Shown piece after piece: positions 1 to 7,603 of a DNA stretch of 54,243 nt (position 1 is the first letter of the stretch; each line of letters begins with the position of its first letter). The notes beneath the pieces were generated by a model. That model did no database searches, was not told the DNA's origin, and saw nothing but the letters and a program-made list of their open reading frames with translations. The position numbers were made by a program, and so were the translations under genes. Origin of the DNA: Methylobacter sp. (GTDB lineage: Bacteria; Pseudomonadota; Gammaproteobacteria; Methylococcales; Methylomonadaceae); contig JAURYJ010000045.1 of the NCBI GenBank assembly GCA_030653985.1, positions 1-54,243 of the forward strand, read 5' to 3'.

Positions 1-69
1 ATTCAGTGAAACATATAACATCAGTGCTATCAAATTTTAAAGGGTTGTCCCGGCTTAAATAGGAAGTCC

Positions 70-149
70 GTAGGTTGGGTTAGGCGTTAGCCGTAACCCA
101 ACACATTCGCGCAAAAATGTCGGGTTACGCTATCGCTAACCCGACCTAC
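70..149. repeat. 80-bp palindromic repeat (MITE-like), compact copy
   Basis: The ends are near-perfect inverted repeats (GTAGGTTGGGTTA at the left, TAACCCGACCTAC at the right, one mismatch). Inside are two sub-hairpins, one built on GTTGGGTTAGGC/GCCGTAACCCAAC and one on GTCGGGTTA/TAACCCGAC. A second copy with the same ends lies at 35685-35956, where it is interrupted by another repeat. No coding capacity is seen. It is probably a non-autonomous dispersed element. Confidence 0.7.
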
Positions 150-199
150 CCGGCTTATGCACCTTACGTTGTATGCGGGTTACGAGTTACAAATAATGT

Positions 200-314
200 G
201 TACCTGACCCCAGTTATTATTTCACCTCGTACCTCGCATACGACGTAACAAATGGAATAACTGGGGTCAGGTACAAGTTATTTCACCTCGTACCTCGCAT
301 ACGACGTAACAAAT
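200..314. repeat. Composite repeat: 19-bp inverted repeat and 36-bp direct repeats
   Basis: A perfect 19-bp inverted repeat (200-218 and 256-274, core CCTGACCCCAGTTATT) encloses one copy of a 36-bp sequence (218-253). That sequence recurs as a direct repeat at 279-314. A diverged inverted version of it precedes at about 160-195. Recognisable tnpA coding sequence begins at about 317, straight after the second direct repeat, so this element probably marks the breakpoint that removed the 5' half of tnpA. Confidence 0.7.
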
Positions 315-316
315 AT

Positions 317-610
317 AAGCGCAATCGGTTTGTCAGGCTTATGTCGTTGGTTGAGGGTCGGGCATTCCTTACCTTAGTCATCGCGCACAAAGACCGCCTA
401 GCTCGCTTCGGCATGGACTGGTTTGGCTATTATCTCGAACAACATGGTTGTAAACTGGTCATCATTAATAATGAAGCGTTATCGCCAGAGTCAAAAATGG
501 TGCAAGACTTAATGGCGATTATCCATTGTTTTTCCTGCCGTTTATACGGCCTACGCCGGTATAAAAAAATCATCAAGGACGCCGTCAGTGATAACACAGA
601 TAGCCTTTAG
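317..610 (+). pseudogene. tnpA: IS607-family serine recombinase TnpA, 5'-truncated
   Basis: This is the remnant of the serine site-specific recombinase that moves IS607-type elements. Homology begins at about 317, before the first ATG at 341. It contains the IS607 resolvase motif HKDRLARFG and the C-terminal features DLMAIIHCFSCRLYGLRRYKK. The N-terminal MerR-like helix-turn-helix and the beginning of the catalytic domain, with the nucleophilic serine, are missing, so it cannot be an active recombinase. The 3' end overlaps tnpB (GTG at 588), the usual IS607 arrangement. The break lies directly against the repeat ending at 314. Confidence 0.8.
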
Positions 611-2000
611 CGATCACATTAACCCAGGCAAGTTTTCGGCATTAATTGAGCAGGCCGAACGTTTAGGCGCTATTCGCTCAGAAGTTTGGGAGCGCTTCGG
701 CTCCATTAACGGCATAGGTTTACGGGACAGAACCATTCGGGATAACTGGCTTAAAGAGGGCAAGCAGTTTAACGTCGGCGCAACGCCTTGGAAACAAACC
801 TTATGCGACGCAATAGGCGACGTTAAAGCCTGTCGTGAAGCGGCTAAATTTGACGTAAAACAGTCTATCCGTCGTCACACCCAAGACAAGGACGAACAAA
901 AACGCCTGTATACATTGCTTAAATCCGATAAATATCTGGACGACCGTTATTTGTCACGCACGATGCGTAAATATTTTAAGCGTGGACACAACCACACCCA
1001 TAACCAAATCATCGTCCGGTCGGATGATTACACCGTCTTTGTCTTGCATAAAAACGTCTGGATCAAGATTCCCAGCCTGATTAAAGGCAAGCGCATCGCC
1101 ATCCCGTTAAGCACCACCGTAGCGCCAAAAGGCAATCTGCGCATTATCTTGCGCAACAATAAGGTTGAAATTCATTACGCTGCCGAAGACGTGAAAACAA
1201 ACGATTGCGGTAGCCAAACAATCGGCGTGGATAAAGGCTACACTGAAGTATTGACCGATTCAGATGGTGTGCATCATGGGGTGACACTGGGCGCTGTACT
1301 AACGAAAGAATCAGACCGGCTAAAGCTGAAATATCAGCGCCGTAATAAGTTAAAAGCTATCGCCAAAAAGAAACCTTGGGTGACAAAACACAACTTGGGA
1401 CGCAAGAAACTGGATAAACAAGCCGTTATACATCAATCGGGTGTCAGGACCATAGTGCATGAAGCCGTCAATCAGGTTATTGACAAGGCTGCGGTGATTG
1501 TCACCGAAGATTTAACTTCACCCATTGCCGGGAAGAAGTTCGGCAAGAACGTGAACCGCCGCTTGTCCTCTTGGACAAAAGGCGTTATTGCCAGCGCAAT
1601 AGAAAATGGTTCTCGCCGTAGAGGTTCTACGGTCGTTTATGTCAATGCTGCCTACACTTCACAAATGGATTCTTGCGACGGTTCCCTTTCCGGGAAGCGC
1701 AGTGGGGAGAAGTTTTATCGTCGACTGCATGGATTGCAGGAGGTAGAGCAATGCAGGAGCAATTGCCGAGAAAACGGGGAGGTGTTGCAGGCCGACGTAA
1801 ATGCCGCACGAAACGTTTTAGCAAGATTAGACGACTCAGAGATAAGTCGATGGACGCCTTATAAACAGGTCAAAGCCATATTGCTAAAACGGACGAGTGC
1901 CAATCGGTTGAAACTGCCCAGCCAGGATTCCAGTTGCAGGTCGCAAGACCTATCAACGGAAAGCGAATTATCATTGCATACATTTGAGTATGTTTTATGA
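588..2000 (+). CDS. tnpB: IS607-type TnpB (RNA-guided nuclease family) with a 16-codon repeat insertion
   Basis: This is a 470-residue TnpB/OrfB protein, from the family of RNA-guided DNA nucleases ancestral to Cas12. The RuvC-like residues appear present: D215 in GVDKGYT, E307 in VTEDLT and D403 in ADVNAARN. The canonical CPxCG zinc-finger pairs are not seen. Between GEKFYR (about 378) and ENGEVLQADVNAA (from 395) are 16 extra residues (about 379-394) encoded by 1721-1770. That stretch matches a dispersed repeat also found at about 20205-20275 and 35776-35912. The GTG start at 588 overlaps the tnpA remnant. The element cannot move with its own recombinase, and whether the insertion inactivates TnpB is unknown. 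A guide (omega) RNA would be expected over the 3' end of the gene, but none can be defined by eye. Confidence 0.85.
   Translation: MITQIAFSDHINPGKFSALIEQAERLGAIRSEVWERFGSINGIGLRDRTIRDNWLKEGKQFNVGATPWKQTLCDAIGDVKACREAAKFDVKQSIRRHTQDKDEQKRLYTLLKSDKYLDDRYLSRTMRKYFKRGHNHTHNQIIVRSDDYTVFVLHKNVWIKIPSLIKGKRIAIPLSTTVAPKGNLRIILRNNKVEIHYAAEDVKTNDCGSQTIGVDKGYTEVLTDSDGVHHGVTLGAVLTKESDRLKLKYQRRNKLKAIAKKKPWVTKHNLGRKKLDKQAVIHQSGVRTIVHEAVNQVIDKAAVIVTEDLTSPIAGKKFGKNVNRRLSSWTKGVIASAIENGSRRRGSTVVYVNAAYTSQMDSCDGSLSGKRSGEKFYRRLHGLQEVEQCRSNCRENGEVLQADVNAARNVLARLDDSEISRWTPYKQVKAILLKRTSANRLKLPSQDSSCRSQDLSTESELSLHTFEYVL
1721..1770 (+). repeat. Dispersed repeat fragment inserted in frame in tnpB
   Basis: The sequence CGACTGCATGGATTGCAGGA continues with GGTAGAGCA and then GCAGGAGCAATTGCCGAG. 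This matches the reverse complement of the intergenic repeat at about 20205-20275 and the one at 35776-35835, with the central spacer (CCAAAAG...) missing. Its length is a multiple of three as inserted, so the tnpB frame is kept. Confidence 0.75.
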
Positions 2001-2125
2001 AGCAGTGTTAAGTTGAGGTTCAGGGATCATGCTTTAGAGTTCAGGGCTTTTTCGCATTTCCACGCGTAGCGCCTGAAAATCAGGTTATCGTCTTGTCATA
2101 AAAAATCACTCATTAGGAAAATAGC

Positions 2126-2932
2126 ATGAAACGTATTTTATCGGCACTGTTACTGGTCAGCAGTTTTTCATCGTCTTACGCGGTAGAAAAATCAGACACA
2201 TTACCTCAAGCGATTAACGGAAAGCAGCGCTCTGTCGAGCATAAGAATCGGGATAAATATCGGCATCCACAGCAAACCTTGGAATTCTTCGACGTGAAGA
2301 ACGATATGACGGTGGTTGAGGTTTGGCCGGGCGAGGGCTGGTATACAGAAATCCTTGCTCCGTATTTAAAAGATCACGGCAAGTTGTATGCCGCACATTT
2401 TTCAGCCGAAGCCGAGCAGCCTCATTTCAAAAAGAATCTGCATGACTTTGTTAAAAAGATAAAAAGTCAGCCGAAAGTTTACGGTAAAGTTGAGCTAAGC
2501 GTATTGCAGCCGCCTACGTTTTTGCAAATAGCCCCTGAGGCTTCAGCTGACCGGGTTTTAACCTTTCGTAGTGTGCATAATTGGATGAAAAACGATCAGG
2601 CCGCCGCCGTATTTAAGGCGATGTACAAGGCATTAAAGCCCGGTGGGATTTTAGGCGTCGTGGAGCATAGAAATTCAACGTTAAGGCAGCAAGATACCCA
2701 AGCCGTATCAGGTTACGTCACCGAGGACTATGTGATTGCGCTGGCAAGAAATGCGGGCTTTGAGTTTCTGGATAAATCCGAAATCAATGCCAATAGCAAA
2801 GACACCAAGGATTATCCCGAAGGCGTCTGGACTTTGCCGCCTGCTTTAAGGCTCAAAGATAAGGATAGAAAGAAATATTTGGCTATCGGCGAAAGCGATA
2901 GAATGACGATTAAGTTTATCAAACCGCAATAA
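2126..2932 (+). CDS. Exported class I SAM-methyltransferase-like protein
   Basis: A 268-residue protein with a clear Sec signal peptide (MKRILSALLLVSSFSSSYA, cleavage near residue 19). The mature part looks like a Rossmann-fold methyltransferase. Motif I is VVEVWPGEGWYTE (about residues 64-76), followed by KLYAAHF. Later come RVLTFRSVHNWM and a motif-III-like ALKPGGILGVVEHR. The substrate is unknown. The gene stands alone between the IS607 remnant and priA, and a ribosome-binding site (AGGAAA) precedes the ATG. Export is odd for an enzyme needing cytoplasmic S-adenosylmethionine, so it may be a non-enzymatic relative or bind another ligand. I recognise the family (predicted periplasmic methyltransferases) but assign no specific function. 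Confidence 0.8.
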   Translation: MKRILSALLLVSSFSSSYAVEKSDTLPQAINGKQRSVEHKNRDKYRHPQQTLEFFDVKNDMTVVEVWPGEGWYTEILAPYLKDHGKLYAAHFSAEAEQPHFKKNLHDFVKKIKSQPKVYGKVELSVLQPPTFLQIAPEASADRVLTFRSVHNWMKNDQAAAVFKAMYKALKPGGILGVVEHRNSTLRQQDTQAVSGYVTEDYVIALARNAGFEFLDKSEINANSKDTKDYPEGVWTLPPALRLKDKDRKKYLAIGESDRMTIKFIKPQ

Positions 2933-3281
2933 AATGGGCGCTACTGAACAGTAGCTTGGGGCGTCAAGGTGTTGGATTGCAAAAGATGGCGTTCAACTTG
3001 GCGTGGCTAATCCACAATGTGGGTTTTCCGTAAGTCAAGTTAAAATATAATCGATAGGACGGACATTATTTTCCATCAAAAAATAATAAGCAATTGAAAG
3101 TAAAAGGAAATTAATTAATGTATAAAAATGATTCAATGTAACAAAACTGTAATAAAAACCGCTAGTAAGGATTGTTAAGAATCACTTGTCCACAAAGTTA
3201 TCCACAGCTTCTGTGACTAACTTAAATTGTTTAATATGTATAACCACTTAGTCTTAAAACATCAAAAATAATTCAAATATT
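2933..3281. other. AT-rich intergenic region before priA
   Basis: No gene is seen in these 349 bp. The middle and right parts are strongly AT-rich. The notable feature is a pair of DnaA-box-like 9-mers at 3186-3206. No clear terminator hairpin for the upstream gene was found. Confidence 0.6.
3186..3206 (+). promoter_or_regulatory. Two adjacent DnaA-box-like sequences
   Basis: TTGTCCACA (3186-3194) and the perfect consensus TTATCCACA (3198-3206) lie 12 bp apart in the same orientation, in AT-rich DNA upstream of the replication-restart gene priA. They could be DnaA-binding sites controlling priA or a DnaA reservoir. The gene neighbourhood is not that of a chromosomal origin. Confidence 0.4.
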
Positions 3282-5510
3282 ATGGCTAAGTTGCAAAGTG
3301 GGAGCGAGTTGATTTTCAGGGTGGCTATTGCATTGCCTGTTTATCGGTTATTCGATTATCTGGCACCGGATAATATCGAGATGACGGCTGTCAAACCGGG
3401 TATTCGTCTGGAAGTGCCTTTTGGCAACGCTAAAAAAATCGCTTTTCTGGTTGAGTGCGTTCAGCATAGCGATGTAGCCATCGGTAAATTAAAACGCATC
3501 GAACGCATTCTGGATGAAAAACCCTTATTGTCAGCAAAAGATTTGGTGCTGTTGCATTGGGCCAGTCGTTATTACCATCATCCGTTGGGCGAAGTTTTCA
3601 GTGCTGCATTTCCTGTGGCGTTACGTCAGGGCAAATCGGCGGTTATTCAAACAGAAAAACGCTATGCCTTGACCGAGCTGGGTAAGGCGCTTGCTGGCGA
3701 GCAATTGAAGCGATCGCCCAAACAAAAAAGCGTACTGGAAAAGTTTCAAGCCCACCCCCACAGCTTGTCCGAAGTGGAGCTTTCCGCATGGAATCAAAAC
3801 TGGCGCAGCGCGGTAAAGCAACTGGTAGACAAGCAGTTAATACAGCTTACCGCAGCAGGGTTCGGGATTAATAGCCGGGAGCCCATTATCAGGAATGGTG
3901 CTCTGCACTGTAATCCGCAACAGCAAGCGGCGATAGATGCCGTATCCGACAGTCTGGGACAGTTTGGTGTGTTCTTGCTGGAAGGCGTCACTGGCAGCGG
4001 CAAAACCGAAGTGTATATGCAGATTATCCGTACCGTGCTGGAACGGGGGCAGCAGGTTTTGGTGTTGTTGCCGGAAATCACGCTGACGCCCCAGCTTGAA
4101 CAGCGGTTCCGGCAACGCTTTACCGTCAGCATTGCCATTTCCCATTCCAAGCTGACCGATCGGCAGCGGACCAGTGCCTGGCTTAACCTGCAGAGCGGTG
4201 AATGTTCGATTTTGTTGGGCACCCGGTCGGCGCTGTTTACGCCGCTAAAAAAGCCTGGCCTGATTATTCTCGATGAAGAGCATGATGCCTCGTTCAAGCA
4301 ACAGGAAGGCTTTCGTTTTTCGGCCCGCGATGTAGCGGTGGTGCGCGCCAAGCTGTTAAATATTCCGGTATTGCTGGGTTCGGCAACGCCGGCGCTGGAA
4401 AGTCTGCATAATGTCGACAATAAACGCTACCGCTTGCTGCATCTGCCGGAAAGGGCGGGGAATGCCACCGCGCCGGTGTTGCAGTTGTTGGACATCAGAA
4501 ACAAGAGGATGCAGGAAGGTCTGTCCGAAGCGCTGGTTGCCGAGATGCATAAAACCCTGGCCAAAAACGAACAGGTCTTATTATTCTTGAACCGGCGAGG
4601 GTTTGCGCCCACCCTGATATGTCATGGCTGCGGCTGGGTTGCACGTTGCCGACGCTGCGATGCCAATCTGGTGATTCATCAGGATGAAGGGATATTGCGT
4701 TGTCATCATTGCGGACAAGAGCAGCGTTTGATCAGGCAATGTCCTGCCTGTAGAACAGGGGAGCTGACGCCGTTAGGATTGGGTACCGAGCGTGTGGAAA
4801 AAGTGCTGGCGGAATTATTTGCCGATAAAACGATTGTTCGCCTGGATCGCGATTCTACTCAGCGCAAAGGCGCATTGGAAAGTTATTTGCAGCGAATCAA
4901 TCAGGGTGAAGTCGATATTATTCTGGGTACGCAAATGCTGGCGAAAGGCCATCATTTCCCCAATGTGACCTTGGTGGCGATACTGGATGTGGACAGCGGC
5001 CTGTTCAGCATTGATTTTCATGCGCCCGAGAAACTGGCGCAAATGATCGTGCAGGTCTCAGGTCGCGCCGGTCGTGCGGAAAAACCCGGCCGAGTCATCA
5101 TGCAAACCCGGCAGCCGGAGCATCCTCTATTAACAACGCTGATCTCCCAGGGTTACAGCTGTTTTGCCAGAACCGCGTTGGCGGAGCGGAAAGACGCGTC
5201 GTTGCCGCCGTTCAGTTATCAGGCTTTATTAAGAGTGCAGGCAGCAGATGCCGAGATGCCGAGGCTATTTCTGGATGCGGTTGTCAAGTTGGCGCAGGAG
5301 CACAGCAAGGGACATACCCATATTTTAGGGCCGGTTGCGGCGCCTATGGCCAGACGTGCGGGGCTTTATCGCTATCAATTGCTGTTTCAGAGCAGCAAGC
5401 GGCCGGAGTTACATGCCTTGCTTGATGTGCTGATGCCGAAAATTGAAAAACTTAAGCAGGCAAAAAAAGTACGCTGGTCGCTGGATGTTGATCCGGTGGA
5501 TTTGTATTGA
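3282..5510 (+). CDS. priA: Primosomal protein N' (replication restart helicase PriA)
   Basis: PriA is a superfamily 2 DNA helicase that recognises stalled forks and D-loops and reloads the replisome. The 742-residue length is normal. An N-terminal DNA-binding region (from about RVAIALPVYRLFDY) is followed by the Walker A motif GVTGSGKTEVY (about residue 237) and the DEEH box in ILDEEHDASFKQQ (about 331). A cysteine-rich zinc-binding insertion follows (about 447-490: CHGCGWVARCRRC, CHHCG, CPAC). The helicase C-terminal part contains GTQMLAKGHHFP and QVSGRAGRA. The ATG at 3282 has no strong ribosome-binding site; a TTG at 3309 is an alternative start. DnaA-box-like sites lie about 80 bp upstream. 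Confidence 0.97.
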   Translation: MAKLQSGSELIFRVAIALPVYRLFDYLAPDNIEMTAVKPGIRLEVPFGNAKKIAFLVECVQHSDVAIGKLKRIERILDEKPLLSAKDLVLLHWASRYYHHPLGEVFSAAFPVALRQGKSAVIQTEKRYALTELGKALAGEQLKRSPKQKSVLEKFQAHPHSLSEVELSAWNQNWRSAVKQLVDKQLIQLTAAGFGINSREPIIRNGALHCNPQQQAAIDAVSDSLGQFGVFLLEGVTGSGKTEVYMQIIRTVLERGQQVLVLLPEITLTPQLEQRFRQRFTVSIAISHSKLTDRQRTSAWLNLQSGECSILLGTRSALFTPLKKPGLIILDEEHDASFKQQEGFRFSARDVAVVRAKLLNIPVLLGSATPALESLHNVDNKRYRLLHLPERAGNATAPVLQLLDIRNKRMQEGLSEALVAEMHKTLAKNEQVLLFLNRRGFAPTLICHGCGWVARCRRCDANLVIHQDEGILRCHHCGQEQRLIRQCPACRTGELTPLGLGTERVEKVLAELFADKTIVRLDRDSTQRKGALESYLQRINQGEVDIILGTQMLAKGHHFPNVTLVAILDVDSGLFSIDFHAPEKLAQMIVQVSGRAGRAEKPGRVIMQTRQPEHPLLTTLISQGYSCFARTALAERKDASLPPFSYQALLRVQAADAEMPRLFLDAVVKLAQEHSKGHTHILGPVAAPMARRAGLYRYQLLFQSSKRPELHALLDVLMPKIEKLKQAKKVRWSLDVDPVDLY

Positions 5511-5561
5511 AGGTTAAGAAATTTTCACGAAGAAAGACCGTAATTACTCAGCCATCAAATT

Positions 5562-5658
5562 CAATGGAACGCAGATGACGCAGATGAATATGATTAACGC
5601 TGATAATTCAATAAAAATCTTATTTGATCTTAATTATCAGCGTCATCAGCGTTCCATT
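5562..5658. repeat. Imperfect inverted repeat between priA and bamD
   Basis: AATGGAACGCAGATGACGCA on the left is answered by TCAGCGTCATCAGCGTTCC on the right, with AACGCTGATAATT/AATTATCAGCG in the middle. The structure lies between convergent genes and could serve as a bidirectional terminator, although its composition looks more like a dispersed palindromic repeat. Confidence 0.55.
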
Positions 5659-5692
5659 TTTCTAACTGTTAAGTCGTAACGAAAAACCAAGC

Positions 5693-6538
5693 CTATTTTT
5701 CCAAGCCGATAAAATCCCAAACCTTATGCGAAAGGGTTGCGTCTTTATGTTCGGGCACCGGCGGGCCATTCGGATAGTTTAGCTCATAGACCCGGGCGGT
5801 ATCTTTGGCAAGATCCGGCAGTTCAAGTTTAGTGTAGGCCTCCTGCATGATTTGCAAGGCATAAGGCACTGCCGGCGTGCGCTGGTATTTGTCAACGACG
5901 GTAGACGCCCTGTTGACGGCGGCAACATACGCCTTGCGTTTCATGTAAAAACGGGCGACGTGGACTTCATACATCGCCAGATTATTTTTAAGCGCAATCA
6001 TGCGTAGCTGGGCATCGGCTACATATTTGCTGTTGGGGAATCTGCGCTGCAGTTCGGAAAAATTGTCATAAGCATCACGCGCTGTCCCAGGGTCGCGTTG
6101 CGAAGTATCGGTGGGCAGGAAGCGATCGATAAAGCCAATGCCGCGATTGTAATTAGCCAGGCCTTTTAAATAGTAAGCATAATCGACGCTGGAGCTGCGT
6201 GGGTTGATTTTGATAAAACGGTCTGCGGCGGCGATTGCGGCCTCAGGATCACTATTTTTATAATAAGCGTAAGCAATATCCAGCTGGGTTTGAGCGGATT
6301 CATCGCCGAATGGATAGCGCGATTCAAGCGCTTCGTAAATTTTGATGGCTTTATCATAATTGCCGCTATCCAGCGCCGTCTTAGCCTGGTCGCGAAACTT
6401 TTCGGCATTCCAGTCGGCGTATTCGTCTTCGGTTTCGGAATCACTGCTGCCGAGACCGAGGCTTTTAAGCGTCTCACAACCTTGAAGAGACAGGCCTAAA
6501 CAACAGATAAATAAAAATTTAATTAAAATTAATCGCAT
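5693..6538 (-). CDS. bamD: Outer membrane assembly lipoprotein BamD
   Basis: BamD (YfiO/ComL) is the essential lipoprotein partner of BamA in the complex that folds beta-barrel proteins into the outer membrane. The 281-residue protein starts with a lipoprotein signal (lipobox LQGC, mature Cys21). It continues with tetratricopeptide-like repeats: KFRDQAKTALDSGNYDKAI, the conserved ALESRYPFG, and YYLKGLANYNRG. The segment GIGFIDRFLPTDTSQRD is typical of the family. It is transcribed divergently from rluD, a common gammaproteobacterial arrangement, with 120 bp between the genes. The ATG start at 6538 fits the signal peptide. Confidence 0.96.
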   Translation of the reverse strand: MRLILIKFLFICCLGLSLQGCETLKSLGLGSSDSETEDEYADWNAEKFRDQAKTALDSGNYDKAIKIYEALESRYPFGDESAQTQLDIAYAYYKNSDPEAAIAAADRFIKINPRSSSVDYAYYLKGLANYNRGIGFIDRFLPTDTSQRDPGTARDAYDNFSELQRRFPNSKYVADAQLRMIALKNNLAMYEVHVARFYMKRKAYVAAVNRASTVVDKYQRTPAVPYALQIMQEAYTKLELPDLAKDTARVYELNYPNGPPVPEHKDATLSHKVWDFIGLEK

Positions 6539-6658
6539 AGTATTAACGACACGTTGTAATATTGTGGGTTTTCTCGCTGGAAATAACTGCGATACTTGAA
6601 ATGGCTGGAAGTATCCCGCGAGTATAACTTAACAATGGGTTAATCAGAAGAACTTGTT

Positions 6659-7603
6659 ATGACAAGATTGACAGAAGAAGTGCCATTTGAAATGGCTGGT
6701 ATGCGCTTAGATCAGGTGCTGGCTGAACTATTTACCGATTATTCACGCAGCAAACTGCAAACTTGGGTTAAAGCCGGTCGGGTGCAGGTCAATGGACTGA
6801 CACTCAAGCCAAAAGACAAGTTGGTCGGGGGCGAAACGATAGAACTGGATGCCGAGGCGGAAATAGTGATAACCGCCGCACCGGAGCCCATTCCATTGGA
6901 AATTGTGTTTGAAGATGACAGTCTGCTCATTGTCAATAAACCGGCAGGCTTGGTGGTACATCCTGCGGTAGGAAACTGGAACGGTACGCTGTTAAATGCC
7001 TTGCTGAATCATGATGCGCATCTGGAAACTTTGCCCAGAGGCGGTATCGTGCACAGAATTGATAAGGACACCACCGGACTGTTGATGATTGCAAAAACCT
7101 TGCAAGCTCATAACAGTCTGACGCAGCAGCTACAGGACAGGACAATTACGCGAGAATATCAGGCGATTACCCGAGGCCGTATGACCGCCGGAGGTACAGT
7201 GGATGAGCCGATTGGCAGAGATCCTACGGATCGCAAACGCTATACAGTGAGGGAGAACGGCAAGCATGCCGTGACCCATTACCGGGTCGGTCAGCGCTTT
7301 ACTCGCCATACGCTGGTTCAGGTTAAGCTGGAAACCGGTCGTACCCATCAGATTAGGGTTCATATGGCGTATATCCGTTTTCCGCTGCTGGGTGATCAGG
7401 TTTATGGCGGACGCTTTCAAATGCCGCCGGATTGCGGAGAGCAACTGGAAAAAGAATTGCGCAGTTTCAAGCGTCAGGCTTTGCATGCGGCAAAGCTGGG
7501 TTTACAGCATCCCGTTACCGATGAATATATCGAGTGGGAGCAGCCGTTGCCCGATGATATGACTCGACTGCTGGACGCCTTAGCGAAAAATGAGCGGGAT
7601 TAA
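6659..7603 (+). CDS. rluD: 23S rRNA pseudouridine(1911/1915/1917) synthase RluD
   Basis: RluD makes the pseudouridines of helix 69 in 23S rRNA. The 314 residues contain an N-terminal S4 RNA-binding domain (MRLDQVLAELFTDYSRSKLQTW, about 15-36, then VNG). The catalytic RsuA/RluD domain has the signature GGIVHRIDKDTTGLL, with the catalytic aspartate at D135. VKLETGRTHQIRVHMA and GDQVYGG follow. The start at ATG 6659 agrees with family length. The 3' end overlaps pgeF by 14 bp, so the two are probably translated from one transcript. Confidence 0.96.
   Translation: MTRLTEEVPFEMAGMRLDQVLAELFTDYSRSKLQTWVKAGRVQVNGLTLKPKDKLVGGETIELDAEAEIVITAAPEPIPLEIVFEDDSLLIVNKPAGLVVHPAVGNWNGTLLNALLNHDAHLETLPRGGIVHRIDKDTTGLLMIAKTLQAHNSLTQQLQDRTITREYQAITRGRMTAGGTVDEPIGRDPTDRKRYTVRENGKHAVTHYRVGQRFTRHTLVQVKLETGRTHQIRVHMAYIRFPLLGDQVYGGRFQMPPDCGEQLEKELRSFKRQALHAAKLGLQHPVTDEYIEWEQPLPDDMTRLLDALAKNERD

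Larger units (their letters stand above)
317..2000 (+). mobile_element. Degenerate IS607-type insertion sequence
   Basis: The element consists of the truncated tnpA and the overlapping tnpB. IS607 elements lack terminal inverted repeats and make no target duplication, so the right end cannot be fixed by eye; it lies after 2000 and before the methyltransferase-like gene at 2126. The left end is lost at the repeat boundary near 315. Confidence 0.75.

Noticed and set aside
2933..3281. Possible chromosomal replication origin near the DnaA boxes
   Set aside because: Only two boxes are visible, and none of the usual origin neighbours (dnaA, dnaN, gidA/mnmG, parAB) is present.
3794..4420. Long antisense open frame (208 codons) within priA
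   Set aside because: It lies entirely opposite the conserved helicase core of priA, shows no recognisable motif and has no ribosome-binding site; it is a shadow of priA codon usage.
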